Counted from the first letter of the stretch, positions 40,556 to 52,021 are shown. The stretch is DNA of 64,000 nt from Trichobilharzia regenti (GCA_944472135.2 OX235270.1:131731632-131795631); one strand, 5' to 3'. Notes: generated by a model from the sequence alone, not told the origin. Translations and numbers: made by a program.

Positions 40556-42899
40556 AGGTTGGAAAATCGTCGCAGAGTTCATTTGCTGACCTCCTTCTAT
40601 CAGCTATATCCTCAAATCTGAACGGCAACACGCCCATGTCATTGTATCGTAGAATATAGATGACCAACAAACACACGACATATCTCATCAACCAAGCGTA
40701 GAAACAGAGTAATTTACACCAAAGATAATAACATTCAAATAGTAACTTGAAACTAGAAATGCCTTTATTCGTGCAAGTCAATTTAACAATAACTCTCTCG
40801 TTTACACTTGGCTTATCCACACTAAACTGACCATTGATATTCGTCCTTTCAAACGAACTGATACTACCATAGTCATTGCACAAGATACTTGAGTTGATGG
40901 GTGTCTGTTTCATTGTGGATGACAGCACCAACGATGACTGAGTGACACAAGTTGATGAACTTAGTGGTGGATCAGAAGCTGTTCTTGTTCGGCTCTCAGA
41001 TAGTTGTTCAACTGCAAGATTACCACCACTGCTGTCTTTCACTACTAGTTCGGGTTTAGCACTATCATCTGATGATAGGTGGGCTACATGCTGATCACTC
41101 ACACCGACAGTCTCAAAAGTATGCATGCCTTCTGCAAGTGCATCTGCGTTCAATTCTACTTCACGTTGTAATTGTACAGAACCTTTAATTAACTTAGCAG
41201 CAGTAGTAGGCATATCCCTCATCTCATAATGATCAACCAAAGACAAATGTGAAGTATCATGATCATTATCACGAATATTCACTTTACCGTCAATTTCATC
41301 ATTTTCAAACTCTTTAACAACAGAAGTAGACAATTTTGATTTCTTATCACTAATCCTTAAAGGTTTTATAATTTCACTCTGACTAGTTATACCTTGTAAA
41401 CTTGTGGAGTCAGAACTGCACTCTGAAGCAATAACTCTATTCTGTGACACTTTATTCAACAACGGCTTACCAGTTGCAACTACAGACTTCTTCACCGCAC
41501 CGTTATCGTCACACAATTCGGAGTCAGACCTGGAGTTTACATTTAGCTTATCACTGAACTTGCTCACCGGTTCACAGTTCACTTCTGTATGCACCTCTTG
41601 CACACGTGTAAAACAAAACCGTGTTTGTCTTGCATCTTGTAACCTATCAGTTGAGGATGTACTACGAAACCTGTTACACTCACTAGGTCTATATGCATTA
41701 CTAGACATCATGGAGCTTTCTCGATAACCACCTCTCTGAGGCCTACTCGTCATCAATGATTGCATTTTGATCTCAGACTGCTCTATTCTAGGGGTGAGAT
41801 CTAACAGACTGGAAAACTTGCTCATAGATTGATTGACACTAGTATTTACCAGTTTCAGGATATCATCAAACTTTGGCTCGATGCCCTCATCCTCCATACG
41901 GGAGCTTATCTTCACCCACTTCCTTTGCAGTCGAGTAGGTAGACGTCTTGCTATTACTTCTAGTATAAAACTCGAGTTGAGGTCACTCATTCGATTCATC
42001 GAAATCATTGCATTCTTGTAAATTAGCAAATTATCTAAAAACTCAGTGAGTGCCTGGGAGTCATCCTGTAATTGACCACCATTACCCTTAACAGCCTCGA
42101 ATAATTTCCCTGCAATCATCGAAGGTCTTCCAAACCTTTGACGTAATATGCTCATAGCCTCGTAGTAGCCCTCTTTCGGCTTCATAAACTTACAACACTG
42201 TATAGCTCTTGAAGCATCTCCAGTGCAATATCTCATCAAATACATTAACTTCAGGATTTCATCATGAGCTGACATTAGTTAGAGAACCATTGGAAAACCT
42301 GGGAGTACTGGACAGCTGTTTCGTCCTAGTTTGGGACTCTTCAGCAGTACGCACCCACCGGGATTCGAACCCAGGACCTTCCGGTTACAAGGCGAGCTCG
42401 TATACCATTAAGCCACTGGGACCCGATCCAATGGTCCTTGAATTCTAACTTCTGCCAATTCACGACATAGCGCGACCGCTAGCCAATGTCTTCGGCGAGT
42501 ATTTGTCCTCACACCCGACCAGCTGCACCCTACTGGTCACGACTTCAATTCATCATTTAATAGAAAACCACTCAACATGATCTCAAACTCCTTTACAAAT
42601 TGTAAATAATCGGCCGGGTTTCCATCAAAACACCGTGGTTCAAATTTAGGGAGTTTGATGTTCCTATTATCCCTGAACGGCGAAACAGTAACATCAACCA
42701 TGTCATGCTTAACATCAGACACATCGTTACAAGTAACAGACAAGTCACCATGACTTACTTTCCTGTTTGCATCCAAGACACTCTGTCCCTTCTTTGACCC
42801 AGGCATTGTTGAACTTGACCCAATTGCAAAAAGTTCCAGATATTGCTTGTCCAAAGAGGACTTGACCGGCACCAGGAAAAATGAACGTTGACTATCCAA
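40554..42899 (-). CDS. BEL/Pao-type Gag protein (split by a SINE)
   Basis: Two collinear frames in the same phase, 42899-42537 and 42275-40554 (about 120 and 573 codons), separated by a SINE at 42271-42540. Removing the insertion (270 bp) rejoins ...NDELKS with AHDEIL. Residues from LPKFEPRCFDGNP through DEILKLMYLMRYCTGDASRAI to YYEAMSILRQRFGRP match the DUF1759-type Gag core of BEL/Pao elements, which packages element RNA in virus-like particles. No CCHC zinc knuckle is seen. The C-terminal third is Ser/Asp-rich and ends with a hydrophobic stretch (LLFECYYLWCKLLCFYAWLM). Codons are open upstream to about 42941 without an ATG, so the start is uncertain. Confidence 0.75.
42271..42540 (-). mobile_element. 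Sm-alpha-type SINE inside BEL gag (left arm)
   Basis: Mirror image of 58532-58801. tRNA-like head with B box (complement of 42361-42371), hammerhead at 42301-42356, 5' leader at 42427-42540. It disrupts gag. Confidence 0.85.
42301..42356 (-). ncRNA. Hammerhead ribozyme in SINE (left arm)
   Basis: Mirror copy of the ribozyme at 58716-58771 with the same core CUGAAGA, stem II GUCC...GGAC, GAAA, short palindromic stem III ACAGCUGU and cleavage triplet GUC. See that entry. Confidence 0.72.
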
Positions 42900-42949
42900 A
42901 CTGTCACCAACTGTTTCAATCCGCCAGATCTGTTTCCATCGTCAGAAAC

Positions 42950-43308
42950 TGTCAGCCACGTCTCATAAACCGTTAATGCCCAGCTCTCGCTACGCTCGGG
43001 TCCACGCTGTTCCTTGCAGTTTTTCAGAAACGCTTAGTAATAACGGACGCAAAAACCAAAACACCGATCTGCCGCTTGTTATTTCTTTATTGTTACACCA
43101 ACATATAAATGGAATAAGCGAACTAAGGTCTGAAAACAAATATTACAATGATAAATCATAAGATTACTTCTGACGATGTTTCACTCTTCTTTCTGAACAG
43201 CGACCGATGAGACGATGACTGTCGTATTGATGCCTCCACGAAAATTGGGGAAGTTGATTTTAAGCAAACAACCAAGAATTGATCGTTCAATCTTCAACTC
43301 CATTGACA
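42950..43308 (-). repeat. 5' LTR of the gag-only BEL element
   Basis: 359 bp. On the minus strand it starts TGTCAATGG, has a minus-strand AATAAA near 43090 and ends GGCTGACA. Mirrored at 57764-58122. Confidence 0.8.
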
Positions 43309-43633
43309 GACGGTTTTGTACGTGCTTTCTGAACAGCGATCGATGAGACGGTGACCGTCGTATTGATGCCTCCGCGAAAATATTGGGAAGTTGGGTTTGA
43401 GCAAACAACCATGAATTCATCGTTCAATCTTCAACTCCATTGACACTCCCCGGCAAAATACGGATCCATCCCGTTTTTATTATTATTATTAGAATGAAGA
43501 TTCCTCGAGTCACATTCTGTAATCTGCTTTTTGCGTCCGTTAATTCTAAGCGTTTCTGAAAATCTTCGAGGGACAGCGTGAATCCCAGCGTAGCAAGAGC
43601 TGGGCATTAACGGTTTGTCAGACCTGATTGACA
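43309..43633. repeat. Rearranged LTR cluster (left arm)
   Basis: 43309-43445 is a truncated LTR start (137 bp, minus), again preceded by GCCGGGGAG. About 43494-43633 is an LTR end in the opposite (plus) orientation, with an ATT microsatellite between them. The whole cluster is mirrored at 57439-57763. Confidence 0.7.
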
Positions 43634-43741
43634 CATTGAGATCCGTTGTGATTTTGGTCAGATTAAGTCTTTTTTGGATGTAACTGAAAACAAGCTTGCG
43701 GATTTAGACCCAATAGCCTGTCTGTTATAAAACATCCTAAA

Positions 43742-44823
43742 ATGTTTTCGGACAACCTAAATAAAGCTGAAAATCTGATTGACTGCTTGGCTACGGAGGT
43801 GATGAAGCGTATAACCTCTTCTCACCAAGCTATAGTTTACAACGTCCCAGATTCTCTGCCCCTGAAAACTGTAAGACACAAAATCCTGATTTGTTGCGGC
43901 ATGGCTAGTGTTCCATGTGAATGCAAACGACTTCGTAAAAAGTCTAACCAGGCTAATTTTCCCATCATTTTTAAATTCAGTAATTCCCTTGATGCTAGTA
44001 AGTTTACTAAATGTCAGGATCACTTAAGACTGAATAGCAGTTATAAGTCTATAACCGTAGCTCAGGATAAAACACCGTGTCAGCGCAGAATAATGCGTAG
44101 TAATAACCTGGTCACCTCCTCTAGCTTAAGTTTACCAAAAAGGATCGTGCACAGCAACAGACACCTAGTGCTGAAACTAGCATTCAGCAAACTACACAAC
44201 AACCACGCTTGCCAATGGAACTAGGAACTGATTTAGATACCAGTACCCCTGTAAATAAAGCCTCATCGAAAGATGTTAAAATGACTAGAACTTCTGCAAG
44301 TTGTTCTAAGAAATTTTCCCCCAAACGTAGTAACCTCACCACGATGAACAAATTTCGCAGGGTTGAGACTAATGATGGGGAAGAATACTTTGTATTCAAT
44401 AAGCCTGCTGAGAGTAAGAATGCCAACAAACCATCACTTGTTACGAAAAACTCCTCTCGAAACACAACATATCTGGAGGTGTTCCGCATGCTCCACCTTA
44501 TAGAAAGTCAGGCTCCAAGACTCCTAAAGTCTTGCAGCCAAAGCACCTTCCTTCACAATTCCCTTTAAGTTATAAAAACAACCCGAAGGTGTGTACCGGT
44601 ATGACGAATAGCAGTTGGATGGGTAGACCTTTGATGCTATGCCTTTTAACCGTCAACCTAGGCCCAACCTGTACTACCCTTATATCCAGGAACACATGGT
44701 AAATTTTCCAGGTGTCCCGAATCACTGGTACGACCCATGGCACCTAGGACCACCTCATTGCACACCAACCCGATGTACAGACACCCAGTCCGACCTCCCT
44801 TTCATTCATAAATTCTTGCGGTG
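43742..44823 (+). pseudogene. LINE ORF1 (left copy), broken
   Basis: Frames at 43742-44224, 44209-44568 and 44639-44827 correspond to residues from about 145 to the end of the intact ORF1 at 59802-61286. Pieces include LPLKTVRHKILICCG, CECKRLRKKSNQANFPIIF, then EYFVFNKPAESKNANK and NRQPRPNLYYPYIQEHM. A stop at the beginning and at least three frameshifts break it. Confidence 0.8.
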
Positions 44824-44897
44824 CTGACGCACAAATAGATTTAGGTTATGGTGACATTTTAAGCCAGTTTGTAGTATCCCGTGACTTATTCACGATA

Positions 44898-46082
44898 TTG
44901 CTAATTAATGCACGTTCCTTAATCAATAAGATATCTGAACTAAGGACATTATTATTAGTCGCCAAGCCTACTGTAGCTCTGATTACTGAGTCATGGTGCT
45001 CATCCTCTGTACTTGATGTGCATATAGGTATCGATGATTACACTGTACACCGTGCAAACAGAGATTGCAAGCGTGGTGGAGGATGTCTCATATATATACA
45101 TAGCTCATTTGTAGTCAGTAAGGTGGAAGATGAAACAATGAATAATGTACCTGACTCACTCTGGGTTGTCTTACATGGAGATAAGTACAAACTTCTCATA
45201 GGCTGTGTTTATCGAGCACCAAGCTCAACAAAAGAAACTGATGCGTTATTAGCTAAATCGTTTGCACATGCATCCTCGTTTAGTGCTAATTACAAAATAA
45301 TTGCAGGGGACTTCAATCTTCCAGAAGTCAATTGGCTAACTAGTTCCGGCCCCCAACGCTTCGACGAATTACTTGCCACTATCGACTGTTATGGATGGCA
45401 ACAACACGTCCAGACACCTACTCGTGGTGACAACATGTTGGACCTTGTTTTTTGTCATGACACAATCCCAGTATCCACGTATGTTGGTAATCGATTTTCC
45501 AGTAGTGACCATAGAATGGTACTCTGCTCTCTGCCTTTCTCACCACTAAATACAGGAAACAAACAAGACTCAGGAAGCACAATATGTCGTAGTTACAAAT
45601 ATACAGACTGGGGATTAGTCCAAGAACTTATTCGACTCTGTCAATGGGATGACTATTTTACCACTGACTCCCTGGAGGCCTTAGTAACCCTGTTTTACAG
45701 GAATGTTACCCTTTGTCTAGATACAGTTGCTCCAAAGAAAATAGTGAAATTAAGTAGACACCGAACTGAATATATTCCAAGGGCACACCGTAATAAGTTA
45801 AGGAAGCTGAAGAAACAGTACTATTCCACTAAGGACATATCACTATTGCTCTCAATCCACGAGTCTCTTGAATCTATCAAGCGCCTACGCTCTCAAAAGG
45901 ACCTCGACGAAGAGTTAACGGCACTTGAAAGTACCTCCAAAGTTTATAACTTAACGGCACTTCTTAAAAAACGAATGCAGTCGGCGAGGGAAATCCCATA
46001 CTTACTTCACGACAAAGTAATCTACAATGAACCTGCCACTATCTGTGAACTTTCAGTGATTGGTTTGCAAACTTTAGTTTAG
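44898..46082 (+). CDS. LINE ORF2, apurinic-type endonuclease part (left copy)
   Basis: 394 codons beginning LINARSLINKISEL, the usual start of CR1-type endonucleases. Catalytic motifs: ITESW (about 30), GDFNLPEVNW (about 137), DLVFCHD and SSDHRMV (about 205). A linker to the polymerase follows. The frame ends at ICELSVIGLQTLV because one T is missing relative to the minus-strand copy (ICELFSDWFANF), and the polymerase continues in the next frame at 46091. The frame is open upstream of the apparent start with no nearby ATG. The protein nicks target DNA for reverse transcription. Confidence 0.85.
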   Translation: MLINARSLINKISELRTLLLVAKPTVALITESWCSSSVLDVHIGIDDYTVHRANRDCKRGGGCLIYIHSSFVVSKVEDETMNNVPDSLWVVLHGDKYKLLIGCVYRAPSSTKETDALLAKSFAHASSFSANYKIIAGDFNLPEVNWLTSSGPQRFDELLATIDCYGWQQHVQTPTRGDNMLDLVFCHDTIPVSTYVGNRFSSSDHRMVLCSLPFSPLNTGNKQDSGSTICRSYKYTDWGLVQELIRLCQWDDYFTTDSLEALVTLFYRNVTLCLDTVAPKKIVKLSRHRTEYIPRAHRNKLRKLKKQYYSTKDISLLLSIHESLESIKRLRSQKDLDEELTALESTSKVYNLTALLKKRMQSAREIPYLLHDKVIYNEPATICELSVIGLQTLV

Positions 46083-46090
46083 AAACACAT

Positions 46091-47642
46091 ATGCCTGGTG
46101 AAACCGCTCCCCTTACTATCTCTTCCCTTGAAAGCATTGTGTTCACTAATCAACTAATAGTACAAGCAATTAAAAGCCTTAAACCTTCCACTAGTACGGG
46201 ACCGGATGGCCTCGCTTCGATAATTTTCAAAAACAGTGGGTGTGATATACCCTTGTTACTTCTTAAATTCTTCTCAATATCTATGGACACTGGCACTTAC
46301 CCTAGTGAGTGGAAAACTAGCTTCATAATTCCACATTACAAATCTGGTGATAGGGCAAACGTCCGCAATTACAGACCCATAAATATAACCCCAGTTATCT
46401 CACGAATCATGGAGAAAGTTGTAAAAGATCAATTGTCAGACTACCTAATTAGGGAAGATCTTGTTACAAGGTCTCAACACGGATTTCTCAAAAATAGATC
46501 CTGCGTTACTTGCCACTTCGACTTTTTCAACTGCATCACTAGTAGTCGCGAAGCACGTAAGCTAGTCGTTGTTCTCTACTTCGATATATCTAGGGCATTT
46601 GACATGGTATCTCACAGTATTCTCTTTGAGAAGCTGTACTCTTGTGGAATTCGCAACCCATTACTGAACTGGTTAAAATCATTTCTAAGCAACAGGGTAC
46701 AAATAACCAAAGTTGGATCTGTATTGTCTCATCCTAGGCAGATCTCAAGTGGGGTCGTGCAAGGTAGTGTCCTAGGTCCACTTTTATTCACAGTCTACAT
46801 TAACAGCATTTGCAAGTGCTTCACCTCAGGTAAACCATTCCTATATGCTGACGACCTCAAAGTCGTCTACTCCTGCTACACTCATGAATTAAGCGATATG
46901 GTTACTAAAATACATCTTGAACTAAGTAGTCTCGCAACGTGGTGTGCTGAATCCTGTCTAAATTTTAACATTGACAAATGCGGCTGGATTTGTATCGGCA
47001 ACAGTAACCTTGATCTAAACCTTGAAATAAATGGGCGAAAACTAGCTAAGCTCAATTCAGTCGTAGATCTCGGTATTAGATACTCTAGTAACCTAACGTT
47101 CGCTGAACAGACTGATTATGCCAGACGTAAAACGCGAAGGCTGATAGGATGCATAACACGCAATTTCTTTTGTTGTGAAACTAGGGTTTTATTATACAAA
47201 GTATGTGTCCGACCTATCTTAGAATACTGCCCGTTTATTCTTAGCGGACTCAGACAAAATGACAAGCTTAAATTAGAGGGAGTGCAACGGCAGTTTACCT
47301 CAAGAACTCTTGGTTTAGAAAGTGGTCTGGAATACCATGAGCGATGTGACAGACTAAGATTAGAACCCCTCTGGAAAAGACGCCTTAAGCTAAACCTTAT
47401 CTTTTACTATAAGCTAACTAATCTTCTCTTGCATTCCTCCGAGCCAATAACTAAACCTACCGCTGTCATCAGTTACAATCTTAGAAATCATCACAACCTA
47501 GCTGCTATGGAGCACTGTCAGACTTACGTGCGGTACAACTTCTTAAATAAGTTTTCAGTCATTTGGAATAGACTACCAGCTAATGTGCGCGATGCAAACA
47601 CACTTCCAGTGTTCATCTCCTCAGTCACCAGACTGCATGCAT

Positions 47643-47647
<5 letters not shown>
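46091..47647 (+). CDS. LINE ORF2, reverse transcriptase part (left copy)
   Basis: 518 codons. STGPDGLASIIFKN (about 36), IIPHYKSGDRANVRNYRPI (about 80-98), SQHGFLKNRSC (about 130), YFDISRAFDMVSH (about 160), SGVVQGSVLGPLLF (about 220) and catalytic YADDLKVVY (about 254). The thumb region ends LPVFISSVTRL. The order and wording are those of CR1/pido-type polymerases. In life it is one protein with the endonuclease at 44898-46082. Confidence 0.88.

Positions 47648-47690
<43 letters not shown>
47644..47690 (+). repeat. TAA microsatellite
   Basis: About 15 uninterrupted TAA units marking the truncated 3' end of the left LINE. Confidence 0.95.
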
Positions 47691-47691
<1 letters not shown>

Positions 47692-48300
47692 GTATATTCT
47701 CATTTTGTACATGAGAGACGCCAGTTTACAGGCATCATCAATATGATAAATTACATATACGATTAGCAATCATAATTAATAATAATGTTTTAATAAAGTA
47801 CACATTTTTTCCTACTTGTGTAGGACACACCAAATATACAGGCATGGATAAGCATTAATTAAATTTCATAAATTCGGTTTATGGTTAAGTTACATGGTTG
47901 CTGGCGTTTTTGTTTTAATAATAATTATAATAATGTATATTCTCATATAAACATATCAATTTACATGAAAATGCATACCATTTTTTAGGTCTGTGGGAAC
48001 AATATGATAACCAGTCATTCAATGGAGCACATCATGAAATATAGGAATATTGACTTCGCATTAACAAAAAAACCCAAGTAAGTTTTGGATGGATTAAAAA
48101 TACTTGGGAAAAAATAAAGCTTGAAGTTATTCCACAATATAACAAGTCATTCAATGGAGCACATCATGAAATATAGGAATATTGTCTTCGCATTAACAAA
48201 AAAACCCAAGTAAGTTTTGGATGGATTAAAAATACTTGGGAAAAAATAAAGCTTGAAGTAATTCCTCAATATAACCTGGGTGTGTACAAATCCGAATCTC
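47692..48300 (+). repeat. Unclassified repeat with a 132-bp tandem duplication
   Basis: Same family as the inverted pair at 37105-38010. It contains a direct duplication (48014-48145 and 48146-48277) with few differences. It forms most of the loop of the large inverted repeat. Confidence 0.75.
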
Positions 48301-48780
48301 ATTTTTGATTTGATTTATATCCAAATTGGGTAATAAGGAAGCTATTTTTACAGATACGATCAGTTATGTTATAAGCTACAATCGTGAAGTTGTATTACAA
48401 ATTGATACTTTTCCATTGGTATAAGAGTATATTCCACAAATGTAATCCACAAATGTAATCCAGGTTGCGTCGTGGAGAAAGTTAATTCGTTATTAACCAG
48501 GCAACTGAAAGATACGGGACCAATAATGTTTGCAGACCATTTGTCATTGTAAATGGTCAAATATCCACATTATTCATTCTCATTCAAAAAGTCAAATGGA
48601 AGCTGAAATGGTGAGAGAAAAAAGAAGACAAACAACAGCAACGCAAAAGAAAGCAACGGGAGTCCTTAAGGAGTGATTAATAAATATATACATATATATT
48701 CTGTTTAGTAACTGTGGTTATTTTGGTACACAAACTAACTAGTCCCGTTATGCTAACTTTTATATTATGTGTAGACTAAA
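48301..48780. other. Loop sequence without recognised content
   Basis: AT-rich. Possibly includes the 3' UTR of the minus-strand LINE, whose end I cannot place. Confidence 0.35.
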
Positions 48781-51698
48781 TATTACTGTCCTGTGTAGAA
48801 ATGTTAATCATCTAGTTCCAATAATATTGAAATTTATAATTAGAATTTGTTGTAACTACACGTTTAAAGAACTTAAAATATCTATGTATGGTGAAAAAGA
48901 AGGTGTAAGAGTCAGGCGCAAAAGTGCATTGTCATCTTTGAGCAGTCTGGTGACTGAGGAGATGAACACTGGAAGTGTGTTTGCATCACTCACATTAGCT
49001 GGTAGTCTATTCCAAATGACTGAAAACTTATTTAAGAAGTTGTACCTCACGTAAGTCTGACAGTGCTCCATAGCAGCTAGGTTGTGATGATTTCTAAGAT
49101 TGTAACTGATGACAGCGGTAGGTTTAGTTATTGGCTCGGAGGAATGCAAGAGAAGATTAGTTAGCTTATAGTAAAAGATAAGGTTTAGCTTAAGGCGTCT
49201 TTTCCAGAGGGGTTCTTATCCTAGTCTGTCACATAGCTCATGGTATTCCAGGCCACTTTCTAAACCAAGAGTTCTTGAGGTAAACTGCCGTTGCACTCCC
49301 TCTAATTTAAGATTGTCATTTTGTCTGAGTCCGCTAAGAATAAACGGGCAGTATTCTAAGATAGGTCGGACACATACTTTGTATAATAAAACCCTAGTTT
49401 CACAACAAAAGAAATTGCGTGTTATGCATCCTATCAGCCTTCGCGTTTTACGTCTGGCATAATCAGTCTGTTCAGCGAACGTTAGGTTACTAGAGTATCT
49501 AATACCGAGATCTACGACTGAATTGAGCTTAGCTAGTTTTCGCCCATTTATTTCAAGAGTTAGATCAAGCTTACCTTTGCCGATACAAATCCAGCCGCAT
49601 TTGTCAATGTTAAAATTTAGGCAGGATTCAGCACACCACGTTGCAAGGCTACTTAGTTCAAGATGTATTTTGGTAACCATATCGCTTAATTCATGAGTGT
49701 AGCAGGAGTAGACGACTTTGAGGTCGTCAGCATATAGGAATGGTTTGCCTGAGGTGAAGCACTTGCAAATGCTGTTAATGTAGACTGTGAATAAAAGTGG
49801 ACCTAGGACACTACCTTGCACGACCCCACTTGAGATCTGCCTAGGGTGAGACAATACAGATCCAACTTTGGTTATTTGTACCCTGTTGCTTAGAAATGAT
49901 TTTAACCAGTTCAGTAATGGGTTGCGAATTCCACAAGAGTACAGCTTCTCAAAGAGAATACTGTGAGATACCATGTCAAATGCCCTAGATATATCGAAGT
50001 AGAGAACAACGACTAGCTTACGTGCTTCGCGACTACTAGTGATGCAGTTGAAAAAGTCGAAGTGGCAAGTAACGCAGGATCTATTTTTGAGAAATCCGTG
50101 TTGAGACCTTGTAACAAGATCTTCCCTAATTAGGTAGTCTGACAATTGATCTTTTACAACTTTCTCCATGATTCGTGAGATAACTGGGGTTATATTTATG
50201 GGTCTGTAATTGCGGACGTTTGCCCTATCACCAGATTTGTAATGTGGAATTATGAAGCTAGTTTTCCACTCACTAGGGTAAGTGCCAGTGTCCATAGATA
50301 TTGAGAAGAATTTAAGAAGTAACAAGGGTATATCACACCCACTGTTTTTGAAAATTATCGAAGCGAGGCCATCCGGTCCCGTACTAGTGGAAGGTTTAAG
50401 GCTTTTAATTGCTTGTACTATTAGTTGATTAGTGAACACAATGCTTTCAAGGGAAGAGATAGTAAGGGGAGCGGTTTCACCAGGCATATGTGTTTCTAAA
50501 CTAAAGTTTGCAAACCAATCACTGAAAAGTTCACAGATAGTGGCAGGTTCATTGTAGATTACTTTGTCGTGAAGTAAGTATGGGATTTCCCTCGCCGACT
50601 GCATTCGTTTTTTAAGAAGTGCCGTTAAGTTATAAACTTTGGAGGTACTTTCAAGTGCCGTTAACTCTTCGTCGAGGTCCTTTTGAGAGCGTAGGCGCTT
50701 GATAAATTCAAGAGACTCGTGGATTGAGAGCAATAGTGATATATCCTTAGTGGAATAGTACTGTTTCTTCAGCTTCCTTAACTTATTACGGTGTGCCCTT
50801 GGAATATATTCAGTTCGGTGTCTACTTAATTTCACTATTTTCTTTGGAGCAACTGTATCTAGACATAGGGTAACATTCCTGTAAAACGGGGTTACTACGG
50901 CCTCCAGGGAGTCAATGGTAAAATAGTCATCCCATTGACAGAGCCGAATAAGTTCTTGGACTAATCCCCAGTCTGTATATTTGTAACTACGACATATTGT
51001 GCTTCCTGAATCTTGTTTGTTTCCTGTATTTAGTGGTGAGAAAGGCAGAGCAGAGTACCATTCTATGGTCACTACTGGAAAATCGATTACTAACATACGT
51101 GGATACTGGGATTGTGTCATGACAAAAAACAAGGTCCAACATGTTGTCACCACGAGTAGGTGTCTGGACGTGTTGTTGCCATCCATAACAGTCGATAGTG
51201 GCAAGTAATTCGTCGAAGCGTTGGGGGCCGGAACTAGTTAGCCAATTGACTTCTGGAAGATTGAAGTCCCCTGCAACTATTTTGTAATTAGCACTAAACG
51301 AGGATGCATGTGCAAACGAATTAGCTAATAACGCATCAGTTTCTTTTGTTGAGCTTGGTGGTCAATAAACACAGCCTATGAGAAGTTTGTACTTATCTCC
51401 ATGTAAGACAACCCAGAGTGAGTCAGGTACATTATTCATTGTTTCATCTTCCACCTTACTGACTACAAATGAGCTATGTATATATATGAGACATCCTCCA
51501 CCACGCTTGCGATCTCTGTTTGCACGGTGTACAGTGTAATCATCGATACCTATATGCACATCAAGTACATAGGATGAGCACCATGACTCAGTAATCAGAG
51601 CTACAGTAGGCTTGGCGACTAACAATAATGTCCTTAGTTCAGATATCTTATTGATCAAGGAACGTGCATTAATTAGCAATATCGTGACTAAGTCACGG
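48780..51698 (-). mobile_element. CR1-like LINE on minus strand, ORF2 half (right copy)
   Basis: Carries ORF2 and part of a 3' UTR, and keeps the natural 3' end of ORF2 (VTRLLKDDNALLRLTLTPSF) that the left copy lacks. The upstream half of the same element is at 56187-57438, displaced by the Gypsy insertion. Confidence 0.85.
48856..51679 (-). pseudogene. LINE ORF2 (right copy), endonuclease-polymerase, broken
   Basis: Frames 51679-51362, 51204-49216 and 49149-48856. The polymerase is continuous with the end of the endonuclease here (ICELFSDWFANFSLETHMPG), showing the undamaged linker. Damage: a CGA-to-TGA stop after IGCVY, a pair of compensating frameshifts around 51040-51225 across the GDFN-to-SDH region, and a frameshift near 49216 after YHELCDRL. 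YADDLKVVY is intact. Confidence 0.85.
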
Positions 51699-52021
51699 TG
51701 TGGTGACAGCAGGCTGCTAGCCGATTGGTTGACACTAATCTACGTTAATATGGGCCGTGAGAAAATATGAACAAGGCTGAGTCAACAACCAATCACAGCA
51801 AAGTTAACGTGGCAAAATATGATTCGCAGATAGAGAACTCTATTTGTCAAGGAATCCCGAAACAACCAATCAGAAGCCTGCGTTTGTCTGCCTAACTTCT
51901 GATAAACAACCAATCAGATGACTGCGCTTGTCTATAATAATGTAGTTGAAATATGTATAAATACGTGTTGATTTTCATAATAAAACGATCTGTTGCCTGG
52001 CCCTTGTCTTCTGTTGTTACA
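51699..52021 (+). repeat. 5' LTR of the Gypsy element
   Basis: Contains at least three AACCAATCA-type CCAAT boxes plus one inverted ATTGG (near 51723), a TATAAATA near 51956 and AATAAAA near 51980. The layout suggests transcription starting shortly after the TATA box and a very short R region. Confidence 0.9.

Larger units (their letters stand above)
38864..43633 (-). mobile_element. BEL/Pao-type LTR element carrying gag only
   Basis: Minus-strand element. The 5' LTR is 42950-43308 and the 3' LTR 39043-39401, both 359 bp, starting TGTCAATGG and ending CA, each with AATAAA. A purine-rich GCCGGGGAG lies just before the 3' LTR. The internal part holds a gag frame (42899-40554) split by a SINE, three tandem repeats (40114-40555), and then no protease, polymerase, RNase H or integrase. 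Extra partial LTR pieces flank both ends (38864-39042, 43309-43633). Confidence 0.75.
41361..47633. repeat. Left arm of large inverted repeat
   Basis: Mirrors 48944-59711 after removing the Gypsy insertion. Outside 43.7 kb, coordinates sum exactly to 101072 with the right arm. It contains gag, SINE, LTR cluster and LINE in the same order. The outer end is where gag diverges (41361 against 59711); the inner end is in the LINE 3' region. Confidence 0.85.
43634..47640 (+). mobile_element. CR1-like LINE, 5'- and 3'-truncated (left copy)
   Basis: Starts inside ORF1 directly next to the LTR cluster, carries ORF2 as two frames, and stops a few bases after the conserved LPVFISSVTRL end, where a TAA microsatellite begins. 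Very similar to the copy at 59712-64000; less so to its mirror partner on the minus strand. Confidence 0.85.
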
